NCBI GenBank assembly: GCA_028554795.2
Contig: CM068829.1
Span: 133,178,825 to 133,242,824 of the forward strand
From: Sinohyriopsis cumingii
Taxonomy: Eukaryota > Mollusca > Bivalvia > Unionida > Unionidae
Reading direction: 5' to 3'
Length of the DNA: 64,000 bases
Shown here: positions 12,541 through 23,294 of the stretch, piece after piece
Position numbering within the stretch: position 1 is the first letter of the stretch
Layout of the letters: every line of letters starts with the position of its first letter
Position numbers and translations under genes: made by a program
The notes under the pieces: model-generated
What the model saw: the letters and a program-made list of their open reading frames with translations, nothing else
Told to the model about the DNA's origin: nothing
Database searches by the model: none

Positions 12541-14100
12541 TGCTTTAAAGAGGATATTCGAATAAATTTTTAAAAAATTCAACATAGTACAAAAAGACTA
12601 AACACAATGGCGTTTCCACATTATTATTTGTATAAATGGAATCTATTTATCATAGCGGTTGGATTCTTGAAAAAAATGGAATTCCAATGTTGACCTATCT
12701 TGAGATAGGCAAGAAAAAGAATCGATGGCTTGATCTTGAAAATAACATAGTTCATGTTTAATAAGGTCTTAAAAGCTACCAAACCATACTTGTATATTAC
12801 TCTTAAAGTGCATCAGATGAAATGGAGACAAAAGTATCTGTTTCATAAAAATATGAAGTAGATTGCCTTCTCATTTGTACATAAATTACGTTACAAAATA
12901 GTAATATAACACAATGAAGACTAAAGAAAAGATCTTCAATATACCAGTATAATATACAAATTCGAGCACATAGGCAAAACATGTATACTATGCAATATAT
13001 TTAAACGATACAAATGAGGAGGGTAGGTGTGTCTTCATAATAGAATTACATTTATTTCGTCGGGTTTACTACCAGTTTTGTTTTCTCTTTTTATGTAATC
13101 TTTAGATAATGTTATATTTCTCTCGTTCGGAGTTTTGCTTCTGTCTATTGTACTTATGTAAGTATTGTCAAAACAAACCAAACACTTGCACTTAAGTTTT
13201 GTTTTGATTCCTCTCTTGAGATGGGGTTCGATTTATTCATATATAGATCTATGCCATAGGCAAGGACAAGTTCATACATCTTGATGCTACATTCCATATA
13301 TGTTGTAAAACATTCCTAGCGTTTATTGTAGCAAGGCCACTCACGTATATAAAGACGACTGAGAACGTCCATGTGGAGAATTTGTAACACTGAAGTTCAG
13401 TAGAATATACGTAAGAAATCGCTGCATAAATTCAGCTAAGACGTGTGAAACACTGCTGAAAGTCATTGTGAAACGAGTTCTAGATACATCTCTTTTTTGG
13501 AAACCACATTTTAAATGAGTGGACCAGAAAGCTTGAGTAAATTCGATATAGAAAAATAACTTGAATTACGAAAATCACAGTGTTGTTAGATTTCAAGTTA
13601 TATACATGGAAAAACTAGTACATGCTTTATCGATTTACATGTACTCTGACGTCACTGAAACTAAAATACACAAACTAATCTAAAATTATAACGATTAAAG
13701 TCGCGTAACTCGTGTGACACTGCCACAACTATGTACGAGTAGGGTGTAAACATACAAATGTTTCCATGTTCTGTGTGACTATACATCAATCGTTTCTGAA
13801 GCATTCTCATGATAATTGCAGTTGCAATGTAAAAACAGATTTAATACATGTGATGATATTAAGGAAAAAGAAATAAAAGAATAAGACTTCCATTCAGGAG
13901 CATTATAATTTTTGTTTAAAATTAAAAAATATGCTTAAAAATCTATCTGAATATCATCAATAATATACTTGAAAGGACATTGTTTTTTGCCTGTGCTTTT
14001 GTAATTGTTTCTGTCGTATAGAATGGATGTAAATCTCTATATGAACATAAGTCTGCATTTATTTTTTATTATTATTGCTATTATAATTGCTATTATTATT
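12541..14100. other. Intergenic AT-rich stretch, nothing recognised
   Basis: No coding frame of note. A short ATT-rich tract lies at about 14060-14100. Confidence 0.45.
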
Positions 14101-14330
14101 ATCTGGCATCAGCATTATCTCGATTGATATAGCGTCTGACTCGTAATCCAATGGTCGCGAGTTAAATACCAGTCCATACCAGTCTGGGTCGGCTGCCACA
14201 GAGTCCGGAGGAAAATACTCATGTCACCTTTCCTTGGCACGGTAAACAGACAAAACCACAAAAGTGTTTTGCTCCTAGTGGGAGGAAAGAACGAGTTTGA
14301 TAGAGCGTAGAAATATGTCGAGGCCGTCAG
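14101..14330 (+). mobile_element. Degenerate tRNA-derived SINE-like sequence
   Basis: GATATAGCGTCTGACTCGTAA followed by TCGCGAGTTAAATACC resembles an eroded tRNA head (A-box region, anticodon-loop-like GACTCGTAATC, B-box GCGAGTTAAATACC). The body that follows abuts the Polinton-type terminal repeat at 14346. The boundaries are uncertain and no target duplication was found. Confidence 0.35.
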
Positions 14331-14345
14331 ACTGAGACGTATGTT

Positions 14346-14720
14346 AGTAGTATATGGGGCCACCCTAGCGTCAATGGGACTTACCATGCAAAAAACGGTC
14401 CATGCACTCTGGCGTCAAGGGGAATTTAACATGGGGAGCACAGGATATGGAATATAGCGTCAAGGGAAATTGAACATGGGAATATATCGTGGGCCTGTAT
14501 AGCGTCAAAGGGAATTGAACATGGAAATTGAACAGGACCGGTACTTTAGCGTCAATGGGACTTTAACGTTAAAATATGGAGTTTGCACTTTGGCGTCAGT
14601 GGGAATTGAACATGGGAATGTCACCTGGGAATCAATGGGAATTAAACATTGGTGACGTCATAGGTTTATAGGGTCAAAACCTTTTATAGGGTGAAATGTA
14701 TTTGTAGGGACAAAGGGTTG
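14346..14720 (+). repeat. Decayed terminal inverted repeat of a second Polinton
   Basis: The stretch starts AGTAGTATATGGGGCCACCC and continues TAGCGTCAATGGGACTTACC, which aligns base by base with the left end of the intact Polinton at 30583 (AGTAGTGAATGGGGATACCC then TAGGGACAATGGGAATTACC). As in that element, it then carries tandem units built on CAATGGGAATT and AACATGGGGA. It is strongly diverged from the intact copy, so it belongs to an older or different subfamily. Confidence 0.65.
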
Positions 14721-15128
14721 ATAGGGACAAACATAGACATACAGAAACAAATAAATACACATCCAAACACACAGAAAAGAGGACAGAAATATTCTAAAGA
14801 AAGACTCACAGACAGAAAAGAGACTCGAAAAAGAAAAGTCTGTTGTATGGGTTCAAAACATTTATTCAAGTATATATATGGGCTGTCTGGCCTGTGCTTT
14901 GGTCTAAGCACTATCCATTTAATACATAAACATTTGGACATAAAACAAACCTATTTACGAGTTGTTTAGTTATTGATTCTAGTAAACTAATGTTTAAAAT
15001 TAACGTTTACTCCTTTCTAAAATCACTTCATATGCAAGGAATTTACATTAAATGTTCGTTTATAAGAAAAAGCTAAAACAAAACAAGTAACAAACAATCA
15101 AATAAGAGAAAGTTCATGTTTGTCTCTC
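14721..15128. other. Interior of the second Polinton remnant, no gene recognised
   Basis: Overlapping 85-92-codon frames on opposite strands (14684-14969) lack motifs. A poly-A/T-rich segment follows. Confidence 0.35.
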
Positions 15129-15276
15129 TATTCGTCACACACGTTGTTTAAAATCTGGTCAGCTACCACTTGTGTCCCAGCATAGATGTTTCTCATCACG
15201 TACTCCCTTTCAGTCGTAAATCTGTTGTTACGTCCATCGTGCTAGGTACACTTATCGGTAAGCAGATCAAGAGCAG
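15129..15276 (-). pseudogene. Unidentified minus-strand reading-frame tail in the Polinton remnant
   Basis: Downstream of the polymerase-like fragment a minus frame encodes ...NRFTTEREYVMRNIYAGTQV... and stops at about 15129, with a TAG upstream in the same frame. I do not recognise it. It may be the end of a different accessory gene joined by deletion, or a diverged continuation of the polymerase N-terminus. Confidence 0.25.
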
Positions 15277-15840
15277 TCATCGTCTTCTTCCCATGGAGGT
15301 ACAACATATGCCATATGTTTTTCCATCGGTGATGTCAAATTTTTCTCTCATCGACTGCACGTCTTCAATAGCCCTCAAAGTTATTTCTGCAGGTGTGCTA
15401 ATCAGAGACGTACAGGCGAGTTCAAACTGTCGTGATACATAGATAGGCTCAAACGACCTCGATCTTTGACTTGGCGATGACATTTGAGTTCCTCTAATAG
15501 TGAGTCAAGTAGATCCGTAATGAAACCTGACACTTGAACGTCAGACGCGAAGTCTTTAAATTTCACCGTGTAGTTGTAAGTTGTCGTTCTAAATTTTCTC
15601 CAGGTCGCTGTCTGAGTCATTTGGATGGTAAAATACTCCTTTAGGTCTATTGAACCCTTTCCCTTCTTGAACGAACTTTGCTGTGACGGTATGGTGGTGA
15701 AAGAGGTCAATGATGTTTGTTCCTTCTCTTTTTTCTTCTGCATAGGTTATTCATCTTTCTCGTCGCTTGTCCTCGCAATGAAGTGTGGTTCTTGGAAGTC
15801 GTCACTTGTAAAAAAAAAGTCGACCTGTTTAGGACGAAAA
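15277..15840 (-). pseudogene. Polinton DNA polymerase B N-terminal fragment (second element)
   Basis: A minus-strand frame contains WRKFRTTTYNYTVKFKDF, then GFITDLLDSLL, LSMYHDSLNSPV, and in a shifted frame STPAEITL and KFDITDGK. The intact Polinton polymerase has, in the same order, RKFRTTAYKYTVKFKDF, GFITGVWDSLL, LSIQHDGLKSPV, STPAELTA and QFDITDGK (about 33015-33330). So this is a homologous N-terminal fragment of about 170 residues with a frame change near 15400 and a stop near 15735. Exonuclease and polymerase motifs are absent. It points toward the terminal repeat at 14346, unlike the intact copy, which implies rearrangement or a different gene order. Confidence 0.7.
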
Positions 15841-17035
15841 TAGGTTCATTGCTAATTTTATACAATCTCCTGTCAAATATATTAAAGAAAGTGATACTTA
15901 TCAAAGCTGTAATGCCTTAGGTATGCATTCGTACAGTGCAGAAGTGCTTGAAAGAGATCCCAATGTCAAGAAAGCAAACGAATGAGATCAACGCTGGAGT
16001 TATCTTCCGGTTGTCGATTTTCTTGCTTGGGTGTGATTTTCTGCTAGATATCACGGGATCTGTGATTGCGATGATAATGACACAGTTGTATCAATGATCC
16101 AACGTTTTGTCCTAGCAACATGGGACGGAAAATTATCATCAAGGAAGCATAATTCCCTATTGGGAAATTTACTTGTACTAACTGGTCATATATTTTCATC
16201 AAAGATGCTGATATATTTATCAGAGTCAATAATGCCCTCAATTTTTGTCAAACCTCCAATACAGTTTTAATTTATGCACCCCCAATACACTGCCAAAATC
16301 CTCTTGAAATGTGAGTGTGCAATCGACCAGCTTAAACTTTTCTGGCAGCCATTGTTTATCAGTTTTTTCTCTGAATTTAAACTATATTTTAGTCCAAAAT
16401 TAACTTTTGTTTAATCGCTTAAATTTAATCTTGTGCACTGGTTTTCAGCTGTCTTTTTATGCTTTATTTTACAACACGGAACAATGTTGGAAGCCGGGGA
16501 TGGAGCGGTGTGGGAGGGGTAGATGCATCATTTTATGTAACAGTTGTATATACTGTCATGCTTGAATTATAGGTTTAACCTCTTGACTACTTATAGGATT
16601 AACTTAATTCATATTTAGGTCATGTTTCTAATTTCGTATGATTCTTTAAAAATGTGATAACACGTAAGTGAAAACGTACCTATTTTGGCAGGATTACTCT
16701 TTTTCCACTCTAGTTCCAGCAGAGTTATCTCTCTTAAATGACGTAGAGTGCATGGTTGTCCTCGTGTGTGAAGGTCCGGATCGGGGTATCAGGGGTGTTG
16801 GTGGGGTTTCTGGGGTTTCCGGACACCCCACCCCCGATAAAAGAAGAAAACGTACATACACATAAGTACAGTTACTGGTCACTTGAAATTTGACCATCGT
16901 TTTATTCTTGCGTACATTTATTAGGTATTATGCACACTTTCAGTGCATACTCATAGACTTTTGCTTTCGAGGAAAGTCAGGGCCCCCTAAAAATATTGGA
17001 CCCCCCTCAACACTTGACCTGATCCGGCACTGGTG
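15841..17035. other. Intergenic stretch, nothing recognised
   Basis: AT-rich apart from a short GC-rich patch at about 16770-16845 (GGGGTTTCTGGGGTTTCCGG). No supported gene. Confidence 0.4.
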
Positions 17036-17079
17036 TGTGTGTGTGTATGTGTGTGTGTGTAGTAGTAGTAGTAGTAGTA
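17036..17079 (+). repeat. (GT)n followed by (AGT)n microsatellite
   Basis: About 20 bases of GT and then seven copies of AGT, directly left of the palindromic element. Confidence 0.9.
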
Positions 17080-17213
17080 GTATGTATACTGTATCAATGA
17101 TATACCACGAGATGTATGCATTTTTCATTAAAAGGAAACGAGGCTTGCCTAGTTTCGTTTTAATTAAAAATGTATACAGCCAGTGGTATCTCATTGATAC
17201 AGCGTACATACTA
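17080..17213. mobile_element. Palindromic MITE-like element
   Basis: Two arms of about 65 bases form a near-continuous inverted repeat. The left arm begins GTATGTATACTGTATCAATG and the right arm, read on the minus strand, begins GTATGTACGCTGTATCAATG; the arms share the order ATACCAC, TGTATRCATTTTT and ATTAAAA up to the centre near 17148. There is almost no loop sequence. No target duplication was established, and the element codes for nothing. Confidence 0.6.
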
Positions 17214-17564
17214 TACATATATTTTATTTATATCAGATACAAATATACATATTTGCACTTTGAATGGAGTTACGATATGCTCCGGACATCTGAATATTGA
17301 CCGAGTGATTGAACTCTTCACATCCTTGCGAGTGTGTCCTCTTCAAAATGTAGCTCTACAATTTTTCTTGTTGTTCACAATCACATATGCAAATTGATAA
17401 GTTGATTGTTTTCTTTTTAAGGCATTCACGTACTCCGTATGGAAATTGGCGTGGAATAGAAGCTAAGCGAAATGACTAACCAACAAGAGGTAATTAATAT
17501 TTTAATATATTAACAGTTCATCTAAGTCATTATTATGCTTTAATTAACATTTTTAAAGACTATT

Positions 17565-17613
<49 letters not shown>

Positions 17614-19495
17614 TTGACTAAACTTTGCAATCATTCAGATGTCCAGAGACATCGTCGTATGACAGAAGCAAAAATCTCCAACGCTCGTATTTTCATGGAT
17701 TTTCACCCATATCTAGCTATGATAATCCAGAGGCGGGGGGGAGGCCGGGCGAACATTTGGAATCTTTTGTATTTAATAATTAATAATCGATTTTTGGAAC
17801 ATTATAGTGGGTTTAAGAAACAACAACAACAAATCATCAAATACGCTAAAGTATTTGCCTCGTAACGGACAAATTTAACATATAAGTCTAGTCTCAACTG
17901 GCTATTGCAACAATGTATCATTGATATTATGAACACTGTAGATAGAGATCCCAATGAAAGAGTAAACATACCATTACGACGAACCAGACTAATGTAGGTT
18001 ACTTGGTACAAGTGCAGTTTTAATGTTTTCGTCCAGCGCAATATGTTTTTCTCTCTCAATCCAGAGTTTTACTTATGTTGTCCCTTACGCACGAGAGGGG
18101 AGAGGGGAATGTAAAAAAAAGAAATGATTCCGATGAAACTGTGTACTATTTTAATTTCATTTAGAAAACAGGGAATAATAATACTTTTTTTCGTTATTTT
18201 CATGTCTTTTATTATTAATGAATGAGCAGAAATTCATCATTGATCTATAGTCCTGCAGGTAAAAGATTGTTTATATATTCGTATTATTGCGCCATGGGTG
18301 GATCACATTTTGATATACCAATAGTATTATTATATCAATTTGCTTTATACAAACACTTTAAATGCCATGTTATTTTTAATGTATGAGGTATACACCAGAC
18401 AAAACGGAAAGTGCTATCCATGGATTCTTCCCTATAAAAGAATGCTTGATAATAGTACAAATAATACTATCATACATGTTAGAGAATTTTTAATCCGTAC
18501 TCTACGGAGATTCTAACCCAGGTCCGCGGTAAACGGCACCCATTGCCTTGACTGCACACACGAGCCCATATTCCCTCACGACTAAGCACACATCACCAAA
18601 AAATGATGTTACTTAATCGATGTTCCACGCACTCATGTGTAGCAGACATTCGCATGACGGCCTAATAAAATTATTTCGCATGTATCTACACAATCATTCC
18701 GGATATCAAAGTATATAGCAAATGTACATTATCATTGATGATCAAAGATCGACAGGCTTATGGCAATAAACTGTATAACATCTTCAGAGTAGAGTAGTAT
18801 GGACTGAGGGCTTGGTATCAGTTGTGTTATCGCAAGGAGTGGCATACGTCACCGTGCGAAAGTTAATAAATCATTAAAACACAGTCTCATACAAAATTGT
18901 GTATGCAGGGCAAAACATGTCATACAGTGACCACACTGGTCACCAAGTGTATATTCCTTCCATGTATCCTCAAGCTTTACTTTATACTTTGGGTCCCATG
19001 GCAGAAATCCACAAAAGCAACGGATTATATGGGCATGTTCATTCCACATACCGACATTTTTGTGAACATGAACTATCAAATAAACATGGCAGGCTCCATA
19101 TCTCTAGGAACAAAATTGAATCATACTCTCGTAGTCTCTACTTTACTTATAAGCCTGAACTTTAGGATCGTATTTTGTGAATGAAATGTTTTAAGGAAAA
19201 TTTAAATGCATACAATTTAATCCATTTTTCCATGAATTAAATTTAATGTATGTATTTAATTGAGTTATATCCCTTATACCATACGAGCCATTTTAATAAA
19301 ACAATTTTCAGTGCTAGTTTATAAACATAACGAGAGCTTCAGTAGGAAATATTATATTAGCCCTAAATCTTTATGCAAATTTAAGTACAACTCACTAAAT
19401 AATTTCTCATGGCAAAGTTATAAAGGTTTTGTTGATACATTCAGGGATTTGGTAGTGTCATTGATTTAAATTATTTACACTTTTATATCAGTTTT
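17214..19495. other. Intergenic stretch with few features
   Basis: Contains a (CT)n tract (17571-17611). A possible first-exon-like ATGACTAACCAACAAGAG|GTAATT lies at 17472, but nothing ties it to a gene. Overlapping 76-95-codon frames at 18849-19184 on both strands are unsupported. A degenerate tRNA-like B-box (minus, about 18505) may be an old SINE head. Confidence 0.35.
17571..17611 (+). repeat. (CT)n microsatellite
   Basis: Twenty uninterrupted CT units. Confidence 0.95.
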
Positions 19496-19768
19496 GGTGA
19501 GATCCGGAAGGTAGCGGGTTCGAACCCCGGTGGAATCATGCTCAGACTTATAAAAATGGTACTAGCATCTTCGTCGCTTGTCGCTCAGCATTAGGATGTT
19601 AGTGTTAGTACTGGTCGGCCTGATGTTAGGATAATATGATTTGGTGGGACATGATGCTACATGTCTGCGGCATGATGCCCCAATGTTAGACATCACTATA
19701 AACTGCCACACTGCAGAAATCCTAGTGAGATGATTGAAAAATTGTTAAAGCTACGTTAAAAATCCAGA

Positions 19769-19769
<1 letters not shown>
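19496..19769 (+). mobile_element. tRNA-derived SINE, family 2 (plus copy)
   Basis: Begins inside a tRNA-like head with B-box GGTTCGAACC (19517-19526). It continues with a body containing CTCAGCATTAGGATGTTAGT, GGTCGGCCTGATGTTAGGAT and CATGTCTGCGGCATGATGCC, and ends in TTAAAAATCCAGATC followed by (AC)n. The same body occurs on the minus strand at 27780-28053, so this is a dispersed family. The 5' half of the tRNA head is truncated here. Confidence 0.75.

Positions 19770-19816
<47 letters not shown>
19770..19816 (+). repeat. (AC)n microsatellite at the SINE 3' end
   Basis: About 23 AC units that directly continue the SINE tail. Confidence 0.95.
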
Positions 19817-19818
<2 letters not shown>

Positions 19819-22455
19819 GATTCGGTGCCTGTAAGAGATGTAATAGTGGAGCACTACTTCTACACATTTGTCTGCGGTAAGGTGATTATAACTTTTTCTG
19901 AGTTTCTCTTCTTTGCTGATTTCTCTTCTTTTGCTGATTTCTCTTCGTTTGCTGATTTATCTTTTTGTGCATTCAGAATAAGATAAATGACCCAATGGAT
20001 GCAAATTTTCTTCCTGTTTCTAACTCCCCTTGACTTTGCTGTACCTTTTATTTGTCCTTAGCATTGTTCTGTATTTTAAACCCAAACACTCACCCAAAAT
20101 CAAACATAATTGGTAAACACGATTATTGTTTGAATTTTATTCATTATATTGCGCTCTATTCAACTTAGATAGAAGTTGGGGGAGGTTCAACTGTGTGCAA
20201 GGACCGGGTCTAGTAAATTCTTGATTAAAATTTTATGACGTAGGGGAAATACTTGCAAAATTACTAAATTGACATTTGACCTGGTTTGTACATACTGTGA
20301 CATAATATAATGTATCTCATATCTTCAATCTGAAGTGCAGTAAGTGCTGATATGAATAAAACACAACCCATGCAAATAACAATCCATTTTAATTTTCAAA
20401 AATGATTCAGGAGGCACAGGGGTGGGGGAGGGGAATGCTGCGGTGGTGGTGGAGTGAAAGGTGTGAGAAAACAATGTATTCTAAAATAAGTGACAATGTT
20501 AGCTTTGATTTGTGCAATATGAGACGTAATTTCTGAGAGGATAAGGTTGAATTTTTAGCTATATGTAGGAGTAAGTTAATTTATATTTGCGCCATATTAT
20601 TTTAATGATAAAAACATAAAATACGACTCTTTCCCAGTCAAACTGTCTAATATCCCTTTCTATGGCAATGTGTGACACGTTTGCTGAAGTGGGGCAGAAA
20701 GTATATTTACATATGCATTCAGGTCAATGGAGAAGAAAAAAACAAGTTGTATAGTGATTATCAATAGGGAAAAGCAGCCTCGCAGTGTATGCACAGAAAT
20801 GTTAGAATGAGGAGCCATTTATAAATTATAAAAGAGCGATTTAGGAACATCGGACATTTTGCATCAAATATGGACAGGCGTGTAACACCAAAATTCTTCA
20901 TAAAATAGCAGATGATGGCTTTGGGGTGGGGCTTTTGATAGGATAGTTATTGCATGCAAATAGCTGTACGCGCGATGGCTTAGTATCAGTGGAGTCACTT
21001 CATAGATTCACATACATATGACAAAATACATTTAAACACAATGTACCACGAACAAATTTGCCCTATCTTGTTTTGAATATCCCTTAGGGCACTTATAAAT
21101 TCTTCCAATTTCGATACTTCATTTCTGCAGACGAAATGTTTTGTATGCACTCAGTGCTCGTACAGGACGGCAAACTTTGTGTACACTCGATGCGAGTACA
21201 GTTTCTGTTCTGGTCGTCTCGTTTGAGTTTGCTAAATCCGACCTGCAATTAAAAAGTTACTAGGTAGTAGTTTCTGTTGCATATCATGATATTATCCAAA
21301 CTTATTATCTTTTCTAAAATTTAAACCAAAAGAATGTGATAAATAAACGCCTTTTTTTAGTAATAAAATATTAGCTTTAAAATGTGTTTTATTTTCACCC
21401 TTGAAAAAGGACATATAAAGAATTCTATATTGTTCGACTTTTTGTTTCTCTCTATCCGCACGTACCTCACAATATACCGATATAAGAATCTGAGTGGAAC
21501 TTAGGGCAACAAGCTATAGTATAAATATGTGAGAAATTTATTACCAGATTATAGAACTTATAACAATTTATGAAATAGATTTGTTGATTTCTATGAATGT
21601 AACACGATCAGAAAATGTGTGTGCGGGGGGTTGGGGGTCTAATTTATTTTTGGGTCTTTAAATTCACAGTTTCGGGCAACAACGAAATCTACAAAAATTC
21701 GTACCCCACGAAAACGAGTGAAAGGACATGATGTCGTACATTGCCCCTTAACTGGTGATAAGCCCTTGCAAATTTCAACAATGTTATGTTGCTGAACTTT
21801 TCACCAACATCAGTTGTGTACATGTGGCTCAGGCTCGAAATAGGACAGTAATAGCCAGTTAGTGAAAACTATTCCAAGACTTAACATCTTGGCTAAATTT
21901 TGAAATCGAGGCTTTTTTGCAACAGCGCACGTAGTGACCCTGGCATCGTGTGTATATATTATGTACAGTACATTACTTCCTGGTCTATAGTGCAGTAGTA
22001 GATTTACAATCTAACACTGACATCTTCGGATAATGTAAGATCTGATTTTCATTTCTTCCATATATAACTTTATCGATTATATCAGCATGCGACACGGATC
22101 TAGTCAGTCGAAAATATCAACAGTTTTGTACATAGCCCTTTTAGATCAAGCTTAATTCAAACGCTGACCCGTTGGGGCTGTCTTGAGGGAGATTTGCAAG
22201 CCCGGATTAAAAGTCGAGGAAATGGAGCTCATTCTCCATTGTACTCCTTGCCTCAGGTGAAGTAGGTTTGTTGGGAGGAGGGGGCGGGGGCAGAATTAGG
22301 ACCTGGTACCACCTTAATCCGACCTTGGTATTTGAAGTCCATTTGTAAACAAAGTGGAGCTCACTGTGGTTTCCTGTCATAGAGAACTAAAGATCTTATA
22401 TATACTCAAATGTCGTTTAGTTTCAACTCATTTAGTACAAATTTACTCGGCGAAA
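19817..22455. other. Intergenic AT-rich stretch
   Basis: Nothing coding recognised. Short G-rich patches at about 20410-20445 and 22270-22290. Confidence 0.4.
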
Positions 22456-22560
22456 ATGGAGAGCAGGTCGCCATTATTATTTTCGTCTCTAATCGTTTGT
22501 AGTTTTTCCCTGACTTTTACTATCGATTTGTATCAACAACTTGTTAAAATTAATTACACT
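22456..22560 (+). CDS. Candidate first exon with a signal-peptide-like N-terminus
   Basis: ATG at 22456 starts a 35-codon segment with a short polar N-terminus and then a hydrophobic stretch (PLLFSSLIVCSFSLTFTI), which resembles a secretory signal peptide. It ends exactly at ACT|GTAAGT, a strong donor. No downstream exon was identified and no family is recognisable, so this could be chance. Confidence 0.25.
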
Positions 22561-23106
22561 GTAAGTATCATCATTTATAACAGGCGGTAGCATTTTCAAG
22601 TATCCATAATTAATTACTAAGCTTCAACATCGTTTATATTTTGCTCACTCATGATAGAGAGGAAGCATACTTTAAATTAACTGGTAAATACGAAATGCGT
22701 CCTTGTGTTAGCTAACATCCAGCATAGACGTTTATTTTCAATCAGCCTTCCAATGTTATGCTAAAGCATGTTATAATTATAAGGATATGCTGTACGAATC
22801 AGTTCCCTACCCCCCTTCGACTATAATATTTGCTTTGTACTAGTCTGTTTAACTGATACAAGCTACGAATTCATTTCTCTCCGAACTTAACAGTAAATAA
22901 TCGTTGCCTAATCGTCATTTCTACATGAAACAAAGCGGTCCAAGATTATTTCCGGTATATATTTCCTGCTCAACAAAAAAGCAATAAAAAAGACAGCATC
23001 TTCGTCATGTCTTAGATAATGTCTCAGTCGGATGGGTTATAGATGTTATCGTCGATGAAAGAGGATTTAAAAAAAAAAAAAACGAGGAGCTAAGTTTATC
23101 TGGGTG
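22561..23106. other. Non-coding stretch
   Basis: Nothing recognised apart from a poly-A run at about 23070-23081. Confidence 0.4.
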
Positions 23107-23294
23107 AATAACAGAGTTGTTGTTGGTGGTGGTGTTGTGGGGTTTAACGCCATTTTTCAGCACACGATAGGCTATGCATGGCGGCCAGTATTAATGGGGG
23201 AGGAAGACCCCGGGAAAACCCGGGGAAGAACCACCGACCCACGAAAGCTACTGGCAAGCTTTCTCACATACCCACATTGGCCAATAACAGAGTT
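23107..23294 (-). mobile_element. 5'-truncated SINE, family 1 (minus copy) with target duplication
   Basis: The 3' two-thirds of the family seen at 28230-28472, in reverse orientation: GGTTTAACGCCATTTTTCAG, then CACACGATAGGCTATGCATG and GACCCCGGGAAAACCCGGGG. It ends at CCCACATTGG without a tRNA head. The flanks are an exact 12-bp duplication, AATAACAGAGTT, at 23107-23118 and 23283-23294. The tail (minus sense) is CAA/CCA-rich. Confidence 0.8.

Noticed and set aside
18500..18600. tRNA-like B-box (GGGTTAGAATC, minus strand)
   Set aside because: The rest of a cloverleaf does not form by eye; at most an eroded SINE head.
18849..19184. Overlapping frames of 76-95 codons on both strands
   Set aside because: They contradict each other and none has a recognisable family or splice sites.
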